In this document: positions 42,687 through 54,777 of the stretch, one piece after another
Layout of the letters: each line of letters opens with the position of its first letter
How positions within the stretch are numbered: the first letter of the stretch is position 1
NCBI GenBank assembly: GCA_020741775.1
Contig: DYYG01000042.1
Location: 1 to 64,000 of the forward strand
Direction of reading: 5' to 3'
DNA: 64,000 bases
From: Methylorubrum populi
GTDB taxonomy: Bacteria > Pseudomonadota > Alphaproteobacteria > Rhizobiales > Beijerinckiaceae
Translations under genes and position numbers: made by a program
The notes under the pieces: model-generated
Told to the model about the DNA's origin: nothing
The model's input: only the letters and a program-made list of their open reading frames with translations
Database searches by the model: none

Positions 42687-43019
42687 ATGGACGGACAGTC
42701 TTCCGAGATGCAGGCCTGCATCGAAGCCTGCTTATCCTGCTACCGCACCTGTCTCGGCATGGCCTCTCGGCATCGCCTGGAGGCCGGCGGCCGCCATGTC
42801 GAGCCGGAACATTTCCGCCTGATGCTCTCCTGCGCCGAGGCGTGCAGGGCCTCCGCTGAGCTGATGCTGATCGGCAGCGCGGTTCACCGTCACCAATGCG
42901 CCGCCTGTGCCGAGATCTGCGCCGCCTGTGCCCGTTCCTGCGAGGAGATCGGGGACATGGACGAATGCGTCGCCGCCTGCCGTGCCTGCGAAGCCGCTTG
43001 CCGTAAGATGGCGGCGTGA
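42687..43019 (+). CDS. Four-helix-bundle copper-storage-like protein (Csp/DUF326)
   Basis: A 110-residue protein with 15 cysteines spaced as CxxxC and CxxC along helices (ACIEACLSCYRTC, CAACAEICAACARSC, ECVAACRACEAAC). This is the pattern of cytosolic Csp3-type proteins, which bind many Cu(I) ions inside a helical bundle. There is no signal peptide, so it should be cytoplasmic. It is 57 bases upstream of copA and its operator, which strongly supports a copper role. Start ATG 42687. Confidence 0.9.
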   Translation: MDGQSSEMQACIEACLSCYRTCLGMASRHRLEAGGRHVEPEHFRLMLSCAEACRASAELMLIGSAVHRHQCAACAEICAACARSCEEIGDMDECVAACRACEAACRKMAA

Positions 43020-43038
43020 GAACCTGACCGCACCACCC

Positions 43039-43069
43039 TTGACCTTCCCATCATGGGAAGGTCCATCTG
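43039..43069 (+). promoter_or_regulatory. CueR operator and promoter of copA
   Basis: The inverted repeat ACCTTCCCAT-C-ATGGGAAGGT (43042-43062) is perfect about its centre and matches the CueR consensus. A TTGACC -35 (43039-43044) and CATCTG -10 (43064-43069) are 19 bases apart, the stretched spacing that MerR-family activators require. The copA ATG is only 8 bases past the -10, so the transcript would be nearly leaderless. Confidence 0.85.
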
Positions 43070-43076
43070 AGGCGGT

Positions 43077-45575
43077 ATGGAAACTGTTCTGAACCGCCGA
43101 GCCCCATTGTCCCCATCTCCCGAGACGGGAACGCTCACCCGCGTCACCCTGCCGGTCACGGGCATGAGCTGTGCCTCCTGCGTCGGCCGCGTCGAGCGGG
43201 CTCTCGCCGCCTTGCCCGATGCGGCGGATGTTGCGGTGAATCTCGCGACCGGGCGGGCGAGCCTCGGCCTTCCGCCGGCGCTGCCTCCGGCGCGGGCGGT
43301 GGAGGCGATCCGCGATGCGGGCTACGACGTGCCCGAAACCGTTACCGCCCTCCGCGTCGAGGGGATGGACTGCGCCTCCTGCTCCGGCCGTGTCGAGCGG
43401 GCGCTGGCCGCCTTGCCCGGCGCGGTTTCCGCGAGCGTCAATCTCGCCACCGGCCGGGCGGAACTGCGCCACGTCGCCGGCCTCGTCTCGGCCGAGGAGG
43501 TCGCGGCGGCGATACGGGAGGCTGGCTACGAGCCGGCTTCCCTCGATGCCGCCCCGGATCGAGCGCACGACGAGCGGCAGGAGCGCGAGGCGGCGGCGCT
43601 GAGACGCGATCTCGTCGTTGCGGCCTTGCTCGCGATCCCGGTCGTCATCCTCGACATGGGCAGCCACCTGCTGCCGGGTTTCCACCATGCGGTAACCGGT
43701 CTCGTCGGCACCGGCGGCTTCGCCTGGATCCAGGCCGTGCTCGCGACCCTGGTGCTGGCGGGACCCGGTCGCCGCTTCTTCCGCGTCGGCGTGCCGAACC
43801 TGCTGCGCGGCCATCCCGATATGAACGCATTGGTCGCCCTCGGTGCCGGGGCCGCCTACCTGTTCTCGCTGGTCGCGACCGCCGCGCCCAGCTGGCTGCC
43901 GGAGGGCGCGGCGCATCTGTATTTCGAGGCGAGCGTCCTCATCGTCACGTTGATCCTGCTCGGGCGCAGCCTGGAGGCCCGCGCTCGGGGCCGAGCAGGC
44001 GCTGCCATCGCCCGGCTGATCGACCTCTCGCCCAAGACGGCTCGGCTGGTCGAGGCGGCGGGTGAGCGCGACGTACCGGCCGGTGCCCTCCGCATCGGCG
44101 ACCGGGTGCGGGTGCGGCCGGGCGAGGGCATCGCGGCGGACGGCACGGTGGTGGCCGGTTCCTCCTTCGTCGATGAGAGCATGATCACTGGAGAGCCGGT
44201 GCCGGTCGAGAAGGGCGAGGGTGCCCGCGTCGTCGCCGGCACCCTCAACACCACCGGCAGCTTCGACCTTGTCGTGGACCGCGTCGGTGCCGACACCGCC
44301 CTCGCGCGGATCGTGCGCATGGTCGAGGAGGCACAGGGTGGAAAGCTGCCGATCCAGGCCCTGGTCGACCGGGTCACCCTGTGGTTCGTGCCCGCCGTCA
44401 TCGCCATCGCTGCGCTGACGTTTGTCGCATGGCTCGCCTTCGGGCCGTCCCCGGCCCTCGGCCATGCCCTGGTCGCCGGGATCGCCGTCCTCATCATCGC
44501 CTGCCCCTGCGCCATGGGTCTGGCGACGCCGGTCTCGATCATGGTCGGCACCGGCCGGGCGGCGGAACGCGGCGTGCTGTTCCGTCAGGGAGCGGCGCTC
44601 CAGGGCCTCCGTGACGTCGCCGTCATCGCCCTCGACAAGACCGGAACCCTCACCGAGGGCAGGCCGCGCCTGACCGACTGCGTCACCGCCGCCGGCTTCA
44701 CCCGTGAAACGGTGCTGGCTCTGGCGGGCGCCGTCGAGTCCCGTTCCGAGCACCCGGTCGCCCGCGCCGTCGCCGAGGCGGCGCGGGAGGCGGGCGCCGT
44801 GCCCGCAGCGGAGGCCTTCGAGGCGGTGCCGGGCCATGGCGTTTCCGCGACCGTCGAGGGGAAGCCGGTCGTCCTCGGCAGCCGCCGCTTCATGGACAGG
44901 CTCGGCATCGACACTGCCGCCCTCGATGAAGAGGCGGAGCGGCTCGCCGGGGCGGGCAAGAGCCCGATCTTCGTGGCGATCTCCGGCCGCCTCGCGGCGC
45001 TGCTGGCTGTGGCCGATCCGGTCAAGCCGGAAGCGAAGACAGCCCTCGACGCCCTGCGCGCGAAGGGGCTGCGGGTGGCGATGCTGACGGGCGATGCGCG
45101 CGCCACCGCCGAGGCGGTCGCCGGCGCACTCGGCATCGACGACGTCGACGCCGAATTGCTGCCGGAGGACAAGGTGAGCGCCTTGCGGGCCCTGCGTGAG
45201 CGACACGGGCCTGTGGCCTTCGTCGGCGACGGGATCAACGATGCTCCGGCTTTGGCGGAGGCGGAGGTCGGCATCGCCATCGGAACTGGCACGGATATCG
45301 CCGTCGAGAGCGCCGACGTGGTGCTGATGTCCGGCGCCCTGGGCGGCTTGGTCGAGGCGGTGGTCCTGTCGCGGGCGACCTTGGCCAATATCCGCCAGAA
45401 CCTGTTCTGGGCCTTCGCCTACAACGCCGCGCTGATCCCGGTTGCCGCCGGCCTTCTCGCGGTGTTTGGCGGGCCTCAGCTCTCCCCGGTTCTGGCGGCG
45501 GGAGCGATGGCCTTGTCCAGTGTCTTCGTCGTCGGCAATGCCTTGCGCCTGCGCCGGGCAGGAGCGGCCTCATGA
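43077..45575 (+). CDS. copA: Copper-translocating P-type ATPase CopA
   Basis: An 832-residue P1B-1 ATPase exporting Cu(I) from the cytoplasm. Two N-terminal heavy-metal domains, each with a GMxCASC site ([15 protein letters not shown] and [15 protein letters not shown]). The transmembrane metal site is [12 protein letters not shown]; phosphorylation motif DKTGTLTEG; and hinge [19 protein letters not shown] 43077 sits right after the CueR-type promoter. The end overlaps the cueR start by ATGA. Together with the Csp protein the locus stores and exports copper. Confidence 0.95.
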   Translation: METVLNRRAPLSPSPETGTLTRVTLPVTGMSCASCVGRVERALAALPDAADVAVNLATGRASLGLPPALPPARAVEAIRDAGYDVPETVTALRVEGMDCASCSGRVERALAALPGAVSASVNLATGRAELRHVAGLVSAEEVAAAIREAGYEPASLDAAPDRAHDERQEREAAALRRDLVVAALLAIPVVILDMGSHLLPGFHHAVTGLVGTGGFAWIQAVLATLVLAGPGRRFFRVGVPNLLRGHPDMNALVALGAGAAYLFSLVATAAPSWLPEGAAHLYFEASVLIVTLILLGRSLEARARGRAGAAIARLIDLSPKTARLVEAAGERDVPAGALRIGDRVRVRPGEGIAADGTVVAGSSFVDESMITGEPVPVEKGEGARVVAGTLNTTGSFDLVVDRVGADTALARIVRMVEEAQGGKLPIQALVDRVTLWFVPAVIAIAALTFVAWLAFGPSPALGHALVAGIAVLIIACPCAMGLATPVSIMVGTGRAAERGVLFRQGAALQGLRDVAVIALDKTGTLTEGRPRLTDCVTAAGFTRETVLALAGAVESRSEHPVARAVAEAAREAGAVPAAEAFEAVPGHGVSATVEGKPVVLGSRRFMDRLGIDTAALDEEAERLAGAGKSPIFVAISGRLAALLAVADPVKPEAKTALDALRAKGLRVAMLTGDARATAEAVAGALGIDDVDAELLPEDKVSALRALRERHGPVAFVGDGINDAPALAEAEVGIAIGTGTDIAVESADVVLMSGALGGLVEAVVLSRATLANIRQNLFWAFAYNAALIPVAAGLLAVFGGPQLSPVLAAGAMALSSVFVVGNALRLRRAGAAS

Positions 45576-45997
45576 GGGCTGGAGAGCGCAGCGTCACCAT
45601 CGGCGAGGCCGCGCGGGCGACCGGCGTCTCGGCCAAGATGATCCGCTACTACGAGGAGACCGGCCTGCTCGGCCCGGCGGAGCGGACGGCTTCGGGCTAT
45701 CGCCTCTATGGCGCGCGCGATCTCCACGCCCTGCGCTTCGTCCGCCGGGCCCGCGATCTCGGCTTCTCCATCGCCGAGATCGCGGAACTTCTCGCCCTCT
45801 GGCATGACCGCTCCCGGGCCAGCGGCGCGGTCAAGGCGGTGGCACTCGCCCATGTCGCGGATCTACGCCGCCGCATCACCGAACTGGAGGCGATGGCGCG
45901 CACCCTCGACAACCTCGCCGAAAGCTGCTGCGGCGACGAACGCCCCGATTGCCCCATCCTCGACGATCTGGCGGGCGGACCGGAAACCCCAGGCTAG
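45572..45997 (+). CDS. cueR: CueR-type MerR-family Cu(I) regulator
   Basis: A 141-residue regulator. The HTH is [26 protein letters not shown]; a dimerisation helix follows; and the metal loop is [16 protein letters not shown] with the CX7C of CueR (Cys in CCGDERPDC). It is the last gene of the copA operon (ATGA overlap) and should bind the operator before copA, giving feedback control by Cu(I). ATG start. Confidence 0.92.
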   Translation: MRAGERSVTIGEAARATGVSAKMIRYYEETGLLGPAERTASGYRLYGARDLHALRFVRRARDLGFSIAEIAELLALWHDRSRASGAVKAVALAHVADLRRRITELEAMARTLDNLAESCCGDERPDCPILDDLAGGPETPG

Positions 45998-46101
45998 AGC
46001 ATATTCCATGATCCTTGGATCACGAAAAATGCTCTAGCCGCTTGATCGTGCCGCATTTTCTCTCGCGGAACCGGCAACCACTTCCGCGGAAAATGCTCTA
46101 G
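45996..46101. repeat. Intergenic palindromic repeat, family B, copy 2
   Basis: The stretch starts AGAGCAT and ends ATGCTCTAGG. An internal ATGCTCTAGC divides it into two hairpin units. The second contains TCTCGCGGAACCGG and ACCACTTCCGCGGAAA, the same arrangement as copy 1 at 22324. It overlaps the cueR stop and could end that transcript. Confidence 0.75.
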
Positions 46102-46202
46102 GATCGTCCGCGACGGGCCGGCGCAGACCTGCGGCCCAAGCTTGACCGTTGACCTGCCGGTGGCCTTCTGCTTGCTGGGGATGATCCCGAAAGGTTGGAT
46201 CC

Positions 46203-47375
46203 ATGCCCATCCTCGACCGCATCGCCGATCTCACCCCGGAGATCACCGCCTGGCGGCACGACCTCCACGCACATCCGGAGCTTCAATACGACGTGCACCG
46301 CACCGCCGGCATCGTCGCCGAGAAGCTGCGCGCCTTCGGCTGTGACGAGGTCGTCACCGGCATTGGCCGCACCGGCGTCGTCGGCGTGATCCGGGGGCGG
46401 TCGCACGGATCGAACCGGGCCATCGGCCTGCGCGCCGACATGGACGCGCTGCCGATCCAGGAGGTGCGCGACCTTCCCTATCGCTCGACGGTTCCGGGAA
46501 AGATGCATGCCTGCGGCCATGACGGGCACACCGCCATGCTGCTCGGCGCCGCCAAATACCTCGCCGAAACCCGCGACTTCGACGGCAGCGCCGTGCTGAT
46601 CTTTCAGCCGGCGGAGGAGGGCGGCGGCGGCGGCGAAGCCATGGTACAAGATGGGATGATGGAGCGCTTCGGCGTCGAGACCGTCTACGGCCTGCACAAC
46701 ATCCCCAACCAGCCCCTCGGCACCTTCGCGATCCGCCCCGGCCCGATCATGGCCTCGACCGATCGCTTCACCATCACGGTCGAGGGTAGGGGAGGGCACG
46801 CGGCCCTGCCACAGGCGGCCATCGATACGGTGCTGGTCGCCAGCCACATCGTGGTCGCCCTGCAATCCATCGTCGCCCGCGCCGTCGATCCGCTCGATTC
46901 GGCGGTCGTGTCGGTCTGTGCCGTCGATGCCGGTGAGGCTTTCAACGTGCTGCCGCAGACCGCCGAGCTGCGCGGAACCATGCGGGCGCTGACCCCCGCC
47001 GTGCGCGAATTGATGCGGACACGCCTGCAGATGATTGTGCAGAACGTCGCCGCCGCCTTCGGCGCCACCGTGCAGATCGATTTCGCCAGTGGCTATCCGG
47101 CGACGGAGAATCATCCGGCCGAGACGGATTTCATGGCCGATGTGGCGGCTCAGATCGTCGGGCCTGAGAAGGTGGACCGTGCCGTCGCGCCGATGATGGC
47201 GGCCGAAGACTTCTCCTACATGCTCGCCCACCGCCCCGGTGCCTATATTTTCATGGGCAACGGCCCGTCGGCAGGGCTGCACCACCCGGAATACGACTTC
47301 AACGACTCGGCGATCCCCTATGGCGCCTCCCTCTGGGCGCGGATCATCGAGACCGGGTTGCCGATACGGGATTGA
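46203..47375 (+). CDS. M20 family amidohydrolase (hippurate/N-acyl-amino-acid hydrolase type)
   Basis: A 390-residue zinc peptidase-fold hydrolase. The metal/catalytic segments are MHACGHDGHTAMLLGAA, FQPAEEGGGGGEAM and VAPMMAAEDFSYML. The family releases amino acids from N-acyl, N-benzoyl or IAA conjugates. No transporter or related catabolic gene is beside it. It could deacetylate the N-acetyl-L-Glu made by DgcN/DgcA, but it is 18 kb away and this is a weak guess. ATG 46203. Confidence 0.9.
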   Translation: MPILDRIADLTPEITAWRHDLHAHPELQYDVHRTAGIVAEKLRAFGCDEVVTGIGRTGVVGVIRGRSHGSNRAIGLRADMDALPIQEVRDLPYRSTVPGKMHACGHDGHTAMLLGAAKYLAETRDFDGSAVLIFQPAEEGGGGGEAMVQDGMMERFGVETVYGLHNIPNQPLGTFAIRPGPIMASTDRFTITVEGRGGHAALPQAAIDTVLVASHIVVALQSIVARAVDPLDSAVVSVCAVDAGEAFNVLPQTAELRGTMRALTPAVRELMRTRLQMIVQNVAAAFGATVQIDFASGYPATENHPAETDFMADVAAQIVGPEKVDRAVAPMMAAEDFSYMLAHRPGAYIFMGNGPSAGLHHPEYDFNDSAIPYGASLWARIIETGLPIRD

Positions 47376-47460
47376 GCGGGGGAAGCGCCGATGTCGGAGC
47401 GCTGCCTCTCGATTCTCTGAGAGGGCTGGCCTCCCGCGCTTCCGCGTCGCGAGGCGGCTC

Positions 47461-49140
47461 TCAGGCGGCGTGGACCCGCGACAGGAAGGTGCCGATGGCG
47501 GCCTGGAGCGCTGCGCTGCCATCGCCGACCCGCTCGGCGCCGGATCGGACCTCGTCGGATCGTTCCTCGTTGGACACCGCCGCGACGCGAACCCCGACGA
47601 TGCTGTCAGAGACCGTGCGGACATCCGCCGCCGCACTCGCGATGGAGCGGGCGATCTCATGGCTGGCCTGCCCCTGCTGCTCGGCCGAGGCCGCGACCTC
47701 CGCCGCGATGAGGTTGAGCTGAGCGATCGTCCGCTCGATGCCGCCGATGGCACTGCTCGTGCCGCCGGCTGCCTGCTGGATCGCGGTGACCTGGGCGGCG
47801 ATGCGGTCGGTCGCCGCCGCGGTCTGGTTGGCCAAGGCCTTCACCTCGCCCGCCACCACCGCGAAGCCCCGGCCAGCCTCTCCGGCGCGTGCCGCCTCGA
47901 TGGTCGCGTTGAGAGCCAGCAGGTTGGTCTGCTCGGCGACGGTACGGATCAGCGCCACTACCGTGCCGACCTCCTCCGCTGCCCGCGACAGGCTGGCCAC
48001 GGTCACTTCCAGCCCTTGGGTCTCCGTGAGCGCCGTTTCGGCGATCCGGCTCGCGTGCCGGACGCGCTCGCCGATGCTCTGAGCCGAACTCGATAGCTCC
48101 TCCGCCGCCCCGGCGATGCTGTCCACCATACCCGCAGATTGATTCGATGCCGTGGCGACGCGGCCGGCGCGCAGGGTGGTGTCGCCCGCCGTCTCGCGCA
48201 GCCGGTCGGCCGCGGCGCGCATGACCTCGGCCGATTCCGTGAGTTCGATGACCGCGCGCCGTGTCTCGTCCTCGAAGATCTCCGTCGCTGCCGCGAGACG
48301 TGCGCCGCGCGCGCCGTCCTCCGCCTGCCGTTCACGGGCGGATTGATCGAGGTGGCGCTTCTCGATCAGAGCGGCGCGGAAATGCGCGATGGTCCTGGCC
48401 ATCTCACCGACCTCGTCACGCCGCCCGGTGAACGGCACCGTCTCGTCCAGGCGGTCATCGGCGAGGGCCTGCATCGTTGTCTTCAGCCGGTGCAGCGGGT
48501 GCTCGATCTGCGTCCGGATCATCCAGAAGGCGGCCGCGAGCGCCAGAACCAGGGCCGTGGCGGGGACGGCGACGAGGGTGACGAAAGCCAACCGCTGCGC
48601 CGAGGCCGCCGCCTCGCGCTGTCCGTCGAGGCGGGCCAGCACGTCCCGCCCGAGGGCGCTGATCTCCGCCACCATGCGCTCGCGGTTCTTTACCGTCGCC
48701 TCCTCGCTCGCCTGGATCAGCGCCGCACGGGGGGAGAGGGTCAGGCCGAGTTCCGCAGTCTCGGTCTGGTAGGCCACGAATTCCTTGACCGCGAGATCGA
48801 GTCGCCGCCGCCGGTCCTGCGGTAGGTGCCCCTCCATCGCCGTCAGGAACGGGCCTCGAGCCGCCTCGACCTCGCCCAGGGCTGTCTGCAGGGCGGAGAG
48901 ATGCTCCTTCGCCTCGGCCGTGTTGGCAGCCGTGTAAACAGCCGTGGCCTGGACGACCGCGTGTTCGATCGACTGGGCGAGGCTTCGTGCCTGCAATCCG
49001 GCATTCCAGAAGGATTCGGTGGCGGCCGTGCGGGCCTGTTCCTCCGCCGCCTGCTGCAGGGCGAAGGCCGAGATGCCGGCGCCGACGAGCCCGAGCAAGC
49101 AGACGATCGTCGAGAGCTTGAGACCAAGAGATACGCGCAT
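47461..49140 (-). CDS. Methyl-accepting chemotaxis protein
   Basis: A 559-residue receptor. TM1 spans about residues 8-26 and TM2 about 185-208. A periplasmic helical sensor lies between them (TarH-like; [19 protein letters not shown]). HAMP follows ([20 protein letters not shown]), then the signalling hairpin tip [20 protein letters not shown]. The short C-terminus has no clear CheR-binding pentapeptide. The ATG at 49140 directly follows a terminator-like hairpin with no visible ribosome site, which is odd. Ligand unknown. Confidence 0.92.
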   Translation of the reverse strand: MRVSLGLKLSTIVCLLGLVGAGISAFALQQAAEEQARTAATESFWNAGLQARSLAQSIEHAVVQATAVYTAANTAEAKEHLSALQTALGEVEAARGPFLTAMEGHLPQDRRRRLDLAVKEFVAYQTETAELGLTLSPRAALIQASEEATVKNRERMVAEISALGRDVLARLDGQREAAASAQRLAFVTLVAVPATALVLALAAAFWMIRTQIEHPLHRLKTTMQALADDRLDETVPFTGRRDEVGEMARTIAHFRAALIEKRHLDQSARERQAEDGARGARLAAATEIFEDETRRAVIELTESAEVMRAAADRLRETAGDTTLRAGRVATASNQSAGMVDSIAGAAEELSSSAQSIGERVRHASRIAETALTETQGLEVTVASLSRAAEEVGTVVALIRTVAEQTNLLALNATIEAARAGEAGRGFAVVAGEVKALANQTAAATDRIAAQVTAIQQAAGGTSSAIGGIERTIAQLNLIAAEVAASAEQQGQASHEIARSIASAAADVRTVSDSIVGVRVAAVSNEERSDEVRSGAERVGDGSAALQAAIGTFLSRVHAA

Positions 49141-49142
49141 GA

Positions 49143-49176
49143 AAAAGCCCGCCGGTCCGATTGACGGCGGGCTTTT
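49143..49176 (-). terminator. Intrinsic terminator-like hairpin abutting the chemotaxis gene start
   Basis: A 12-bp perfect stem AAAAGCCCGCCG/CGGCGGGCTTTT with a 10-base loop. On the minus strand the U-run CTTTTTC ends two bases before the ATG of the chemotaxis gene. It lies downstream of truB on the same strand, so it may end the rimP-truB operon or attenuate the receptor gene. Confidence 0.75.
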
Positions 49177-49247
49177 ATGATATTCGAGCTTGCTTGAGCG
49201 TTAAATGAAGTTGGCTATCGAATAAGGATGCGATGACGACTTCGTGT

Positions 49248-49287
49248 CGCCCGCTAATTACTCGAATTTTCGAAAAATTAGCGGGCG
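49248..49287. repeat. AT-centred inverted repeat between truB and the chemotaxis gene
   Basis: Arms CGCCCGCTAATT and AATTAGCGGGCG are perfect 12-mers around a 16-base loop that holds TCGAATTTTCGA. No U-run follows on either strand, so an operator or mRNA 3' element is as likely as a terminator. It starts 13 bases after the truB stop. Confidence 0.6.
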
Positions 49288-49299
49288 GCTTTGGCAAGA

Positions 49300-50325
49300 T
49301 TAGTTTCTCTGCGGCGCAGTCCCACCCAAATGGAACACCCGGTGCGGCACCAGCTCGCCGCGCTCGACATCGCCAACCGCGACGAGGACGCCGCCACAGG
49401 TGGCGAAGGCCTTGCCTTCCGTGGGAGCGTCCTGCCCGCGCAGGATCACCGGCTGCCCGCGCATCAGACGCAGGCCCATGTCACGGCTGACCGTAACCGA
49501 GGGAATCTCGTCCAGCGCCGTCTCGACCGGGTGGAGATGCATCTCCGTGCTCTCCTCCAGAGCGGCGACGCTGCAAGCGCTGGCCTCTTCGAAGGGGCCG
49601 ACGCGGGTGCGCCGCAGGGCAGAGACGTGGCCGTAGCAGCCGAGCATCCGCCCGAGGTCGCGGGCCAGCGCGCGGACATAGGTGCCCTTGCCGCATTCGG
49701 CGGCCAGCACCGTGCGGTCGCCCTCATGCTCGATCACCGAGAGATGATCGATGCGCACCGCGCGGGCCACGAGTTCCACCACCTCACCATCGCGGGCGAG
49801 ATCGTAGGCGCGCTCACCCTGGATCTTGATGGCGGAGAAGCGCGGCGGAACCTGCTCGATCTCGCCGACGAAGGACGGCAGGGCCGCCTCGACCGCCTCT
49901 CGGGTCGGACGGACGTCGCTTGTGGCGATCGGGCGTCCCTCGGCGTCGTCGGTATCGGTCTCGATGCCCCAGGTCACCTCGAAGCGGTAGGCCTTGCGGC
50001 CGTCCATGACGAAGGGGACCGTCTTGGTCGCCTCACCGAGGGCGATCGGCAGGATGCCGGAGGCCAGCGGGTCGAGGGTGCCGGCATGGCCGGCCTTCTT
50101 GGCATTGAACAGGCGCTTCACCACCGCCACGGCCTGGGTCGAAGTGATGCCGACGCCCTTGTCGAGCACCACCCAGCCGCTCACGTCGTTCTTCTTCGGC
50201 CGGTCGTGACGCGGTCGCCCGCGTTGGGGGCGGCGTCCGCTCCGCGGCGGACCATCCCGGCGGACATCACCGCGCGGCCCCTGCGGCACCTCGACGGCGC
50301 GTTCGGAAGAAATCTCGTCCTGCAT
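49300..50325 (-). CDS. truB: tRNA pseudouridine(55) synthase TruB
   Basis: It makes pseudouridine 55 in the tRNA T-loop. The catalytic Asp is in KKAGHAGTLDPLASGILP. KAYRFEVTWGIETDTDDAEG and the C-terminal PUA-like region are present. The first ~50 residues are Arg/Pro-rich and outside the usual fold. Length 341 residues. Last gene of the rimP-nusA-ylxR-infB-rbfA-truB operon, a standard order. Confidence 0.95.
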   Translation of the reverse strand: MQDEISSERAVEVPQGPRGDVRRDGPPRSGRRPQRGRPRHDRPKKNDVSGWVVLDKGVGITSTQAVAVVKRLFNAKKAGHAGTLDPLASGILPIALGEATKTVPFVMDGRKAYRFEVTWGIETDTDDAEGRPIATSDVRPTREAVEAALPSFVGEIEQVPPRFSAIKIQGERAYDLARDGEVVELVARAVRIDHLSVIEHEGDRTVLAAECGKGTYVRALARDLGRMLGCYGHVSALRRTRVGPFEEASACSVAALEESTEMHLHPVETALDEIPSVTVSRDMGLRLMRGQPVILRGQDAPTEGKAFATCGGVLVAVGDVERGELVPHRVFHLGGTAPQRN

Positions 50326-50429
50326 CCTGTCCTCGATCGACGGGTAGTATTCGACGGACTCGTCCCGTCACGGGCTCGTGCCGGCCCGGTTGGCAAAAGG
50401 ACGGCCTGGAGCGGCCGCCCGAATAGGGA

Positions 50430-50867
50430 TCAATCGCGCGAGGGCGAATCCGGTTCGGCCTCGTCGTCCTCGCGGGGGGCACTCTCAAGATCCCGCTGGA
50501 CCTTGTCGCTGCGGAGCAGGCGGTCGATGCGGGCGGCCTCGTCGAAGGTCTCATCCCGACGGAAGCGCAGCTCGGGAGCATATTTCAGGTTCACCCGCCG
50601 GGCCACCTCCTGACGGAGGATCTTTTTATGGCGCTCCAGCGCAGCGATCACGGGCGTTTCGTCCTGGCCGCCGAGCGGCATGACGTAGGCGGTGGCGAGC
50701 TTGAGATCCGGCGACATGCGGACCTCCGGGACGGTGACCACGTGTGAGGCGAGCACCGGATCTTGGATGTCGCCGCGCTGGAGCACCTCGGCCAGGGCGT
50801 GGCGCACGAGTTCGGCCACGCGCTGCTGGCGCTGCGAGGGGCCGGAGGAGGTTTGCTTCTGGGCCAT
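50430..50867 (-). CDS. rbfA: Ribosome-binding factor A
   Basis: A 145-residue small KH-fold protein acting in 30S maturation and cold adaptation. [22 protein letters not shown] and the [19 protein letters not shown] segment are characteristic. The acidic C-terminal tail ([16 protein letters not shown]) is an extension. It lies between infB and truB with about 100-base gaps on each side. ATG 50867. Confidence 0.95.
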   Translation of the reverse strand: MAQKQTSSGPSQRQQRVAELVRHALAEVLQRGDIQDPVLASHVVTVPEVRMSPDLKLATAYVMPLGGQDETPVIAALERHKKILRQEVARRVNLKYAPELRFRRDETFDEAARIDRLLRSDKVQRDLESAPREDDEAEPDSPSRD

Positions 50868-50921
50868 CGGCTGATCGACACCGCGGAGCCGTCAGGCTCG
50901 CGTCTTGAAAGGAGTCTCTGG

Positions 50922-50955
50922 AAACAAAGGGGGCCGCAGCTTTCGCTGCGGCCCC
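50922..50955 (-). terminator. Hairpin with GAAA loop between infB and rbfA
   Basis: An 11-bp stem GGGGCCGCAGC/GCTGCGGCCCC with a GAAA tetraloop (read on the minus strand) is followed by CTTTGTTTC. It is a moderate intrinsic terminator or RNase-resistant boundary inside the operon and could lower rbfA-truB expression relative to infB. Confidence 0.6.
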
Positions 50956-50984
50956 GCTTCCGTGGAGCGGAGAGAAGAGACCGC

Positions 50985-53951
<2,967 letters not shown>

Positions 53952-54015
53952 TCAGTCTGAACCCTGAGGGCTTCCATCGTCCCATCGACCGGCGGCGGAC
54001 ATGCCCGGCCGATAA

Positions 54016-54756
54016 TCAACTCATGTCGTCGTCGTGCGAATCGAAGGCGGCCGCGCCAGCATCGAGCGGGGCGTCCTCCCTGGACGCCGACGCCATACCC
54101 TCGAAGGTGCGGAACCGACGCCAACGCGCGAGACAGCCGGTTGTGCCGGCTCCCGCGATGAGGGCAGCGTGTATCACATGATCCCGGCCCAATGCCATGT
54201 CCAATTCGGCGTTGGACAGGTCATCGACAACCGGAATGCGCGATATGGCATCGCCATAGCGCCGCCGCAAGGCGGCAGCGAGCTTGCGGCGGCCATCCGG
54301 CATGGCATCGCTGGCATGGATCAGCGCCGCGACGCCCTCGCTTCCGAGGATAGCCGACTCAACTTTGCCGAAGCCGGTGACGACGCAGCCGGCCTTGTTG
54401 GCCAATGCCAGAGCCTGCCGCAGATCCGTGCGCAGCCCTTCCGCCACCTGATCCGCGAGGTCGGGATCGACCTTCACTTCACTGGTCTTGAAGGCGCGGT
54501 TGAAGGCACGGCGCTTCACCGCCGCCTCGACGGAGGCCCGGTTCGCGCTCACCCAGGCACCACGGCCCGGCAGGCGAGCGCGCAGATCGGGCACCACCCG
54601 GCCATCGGGCCCCCGCACGAAGCGGATCATTTTCTTGGGTAGCAGCGCCTCGCGGGTGACGATGCAGGTGCGCACGGGCTCCCGGCCGCGGCCGGGGCCA
54701 CGGTCGAGGATCGGACCGTCTTCGGTCTCCTCGTCCTGTGCGATCATGTCCTGCAC
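54016..54756 (-). CDS. YlxR (DUF448) RNA-binding protein with L7Ae-like domain
   Basis: A 246-residue protein. The N-terminal YlxR domain is seen as EPVRTCIVTREALLPKKMIRF and PGRGAWVSANRASVEAAVKR. An L7Ae/ribosomal-like domain follows (LRQALALANKAGCVVTGFGKVESAI). YlxR (RnpM) modulates RNase P activity in Firmicutes. The operon place between nusA and infB is standard. The start at 54756 is GTG; an ATG at 54747 is an equally plausible alternative. Confidence 0.9.
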   Translation of the reverse strand: MQDMIAQDEETEDGPILDRGPGRGREPVRTCIVTREALLPKKMIRFVRGPDGRVVPDLRARLPGRGAWVSANRASVEAAVKRRAFNRAFKTSEVKVDPDLADQVAEGLRTDLRQALALANKAGCVVTGFGKVESAILGSEGVAALIHASDAMPDGRRKLAAALRRRYGDAISRIPVVDDLSNAELDMALGRDHVIHAALIAGAGTTGCLARWRRFRTFEGMASASREDAPLDAGAAAFDSHDDDMS

Positions 54757-54777
54757 CGTCCCCGTTCCGATCCCGGC

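Noticed and set aside
42732-45206. 824-residue ORF on the minus strand opposite copA
   Set aside because: Antisense shadow of CopA with Gly/Arg/His/Asp bias and no family motif. The same applies to the large antisense ORFs opposite ino1 (30262-32580) and ilvD (24727-26784).
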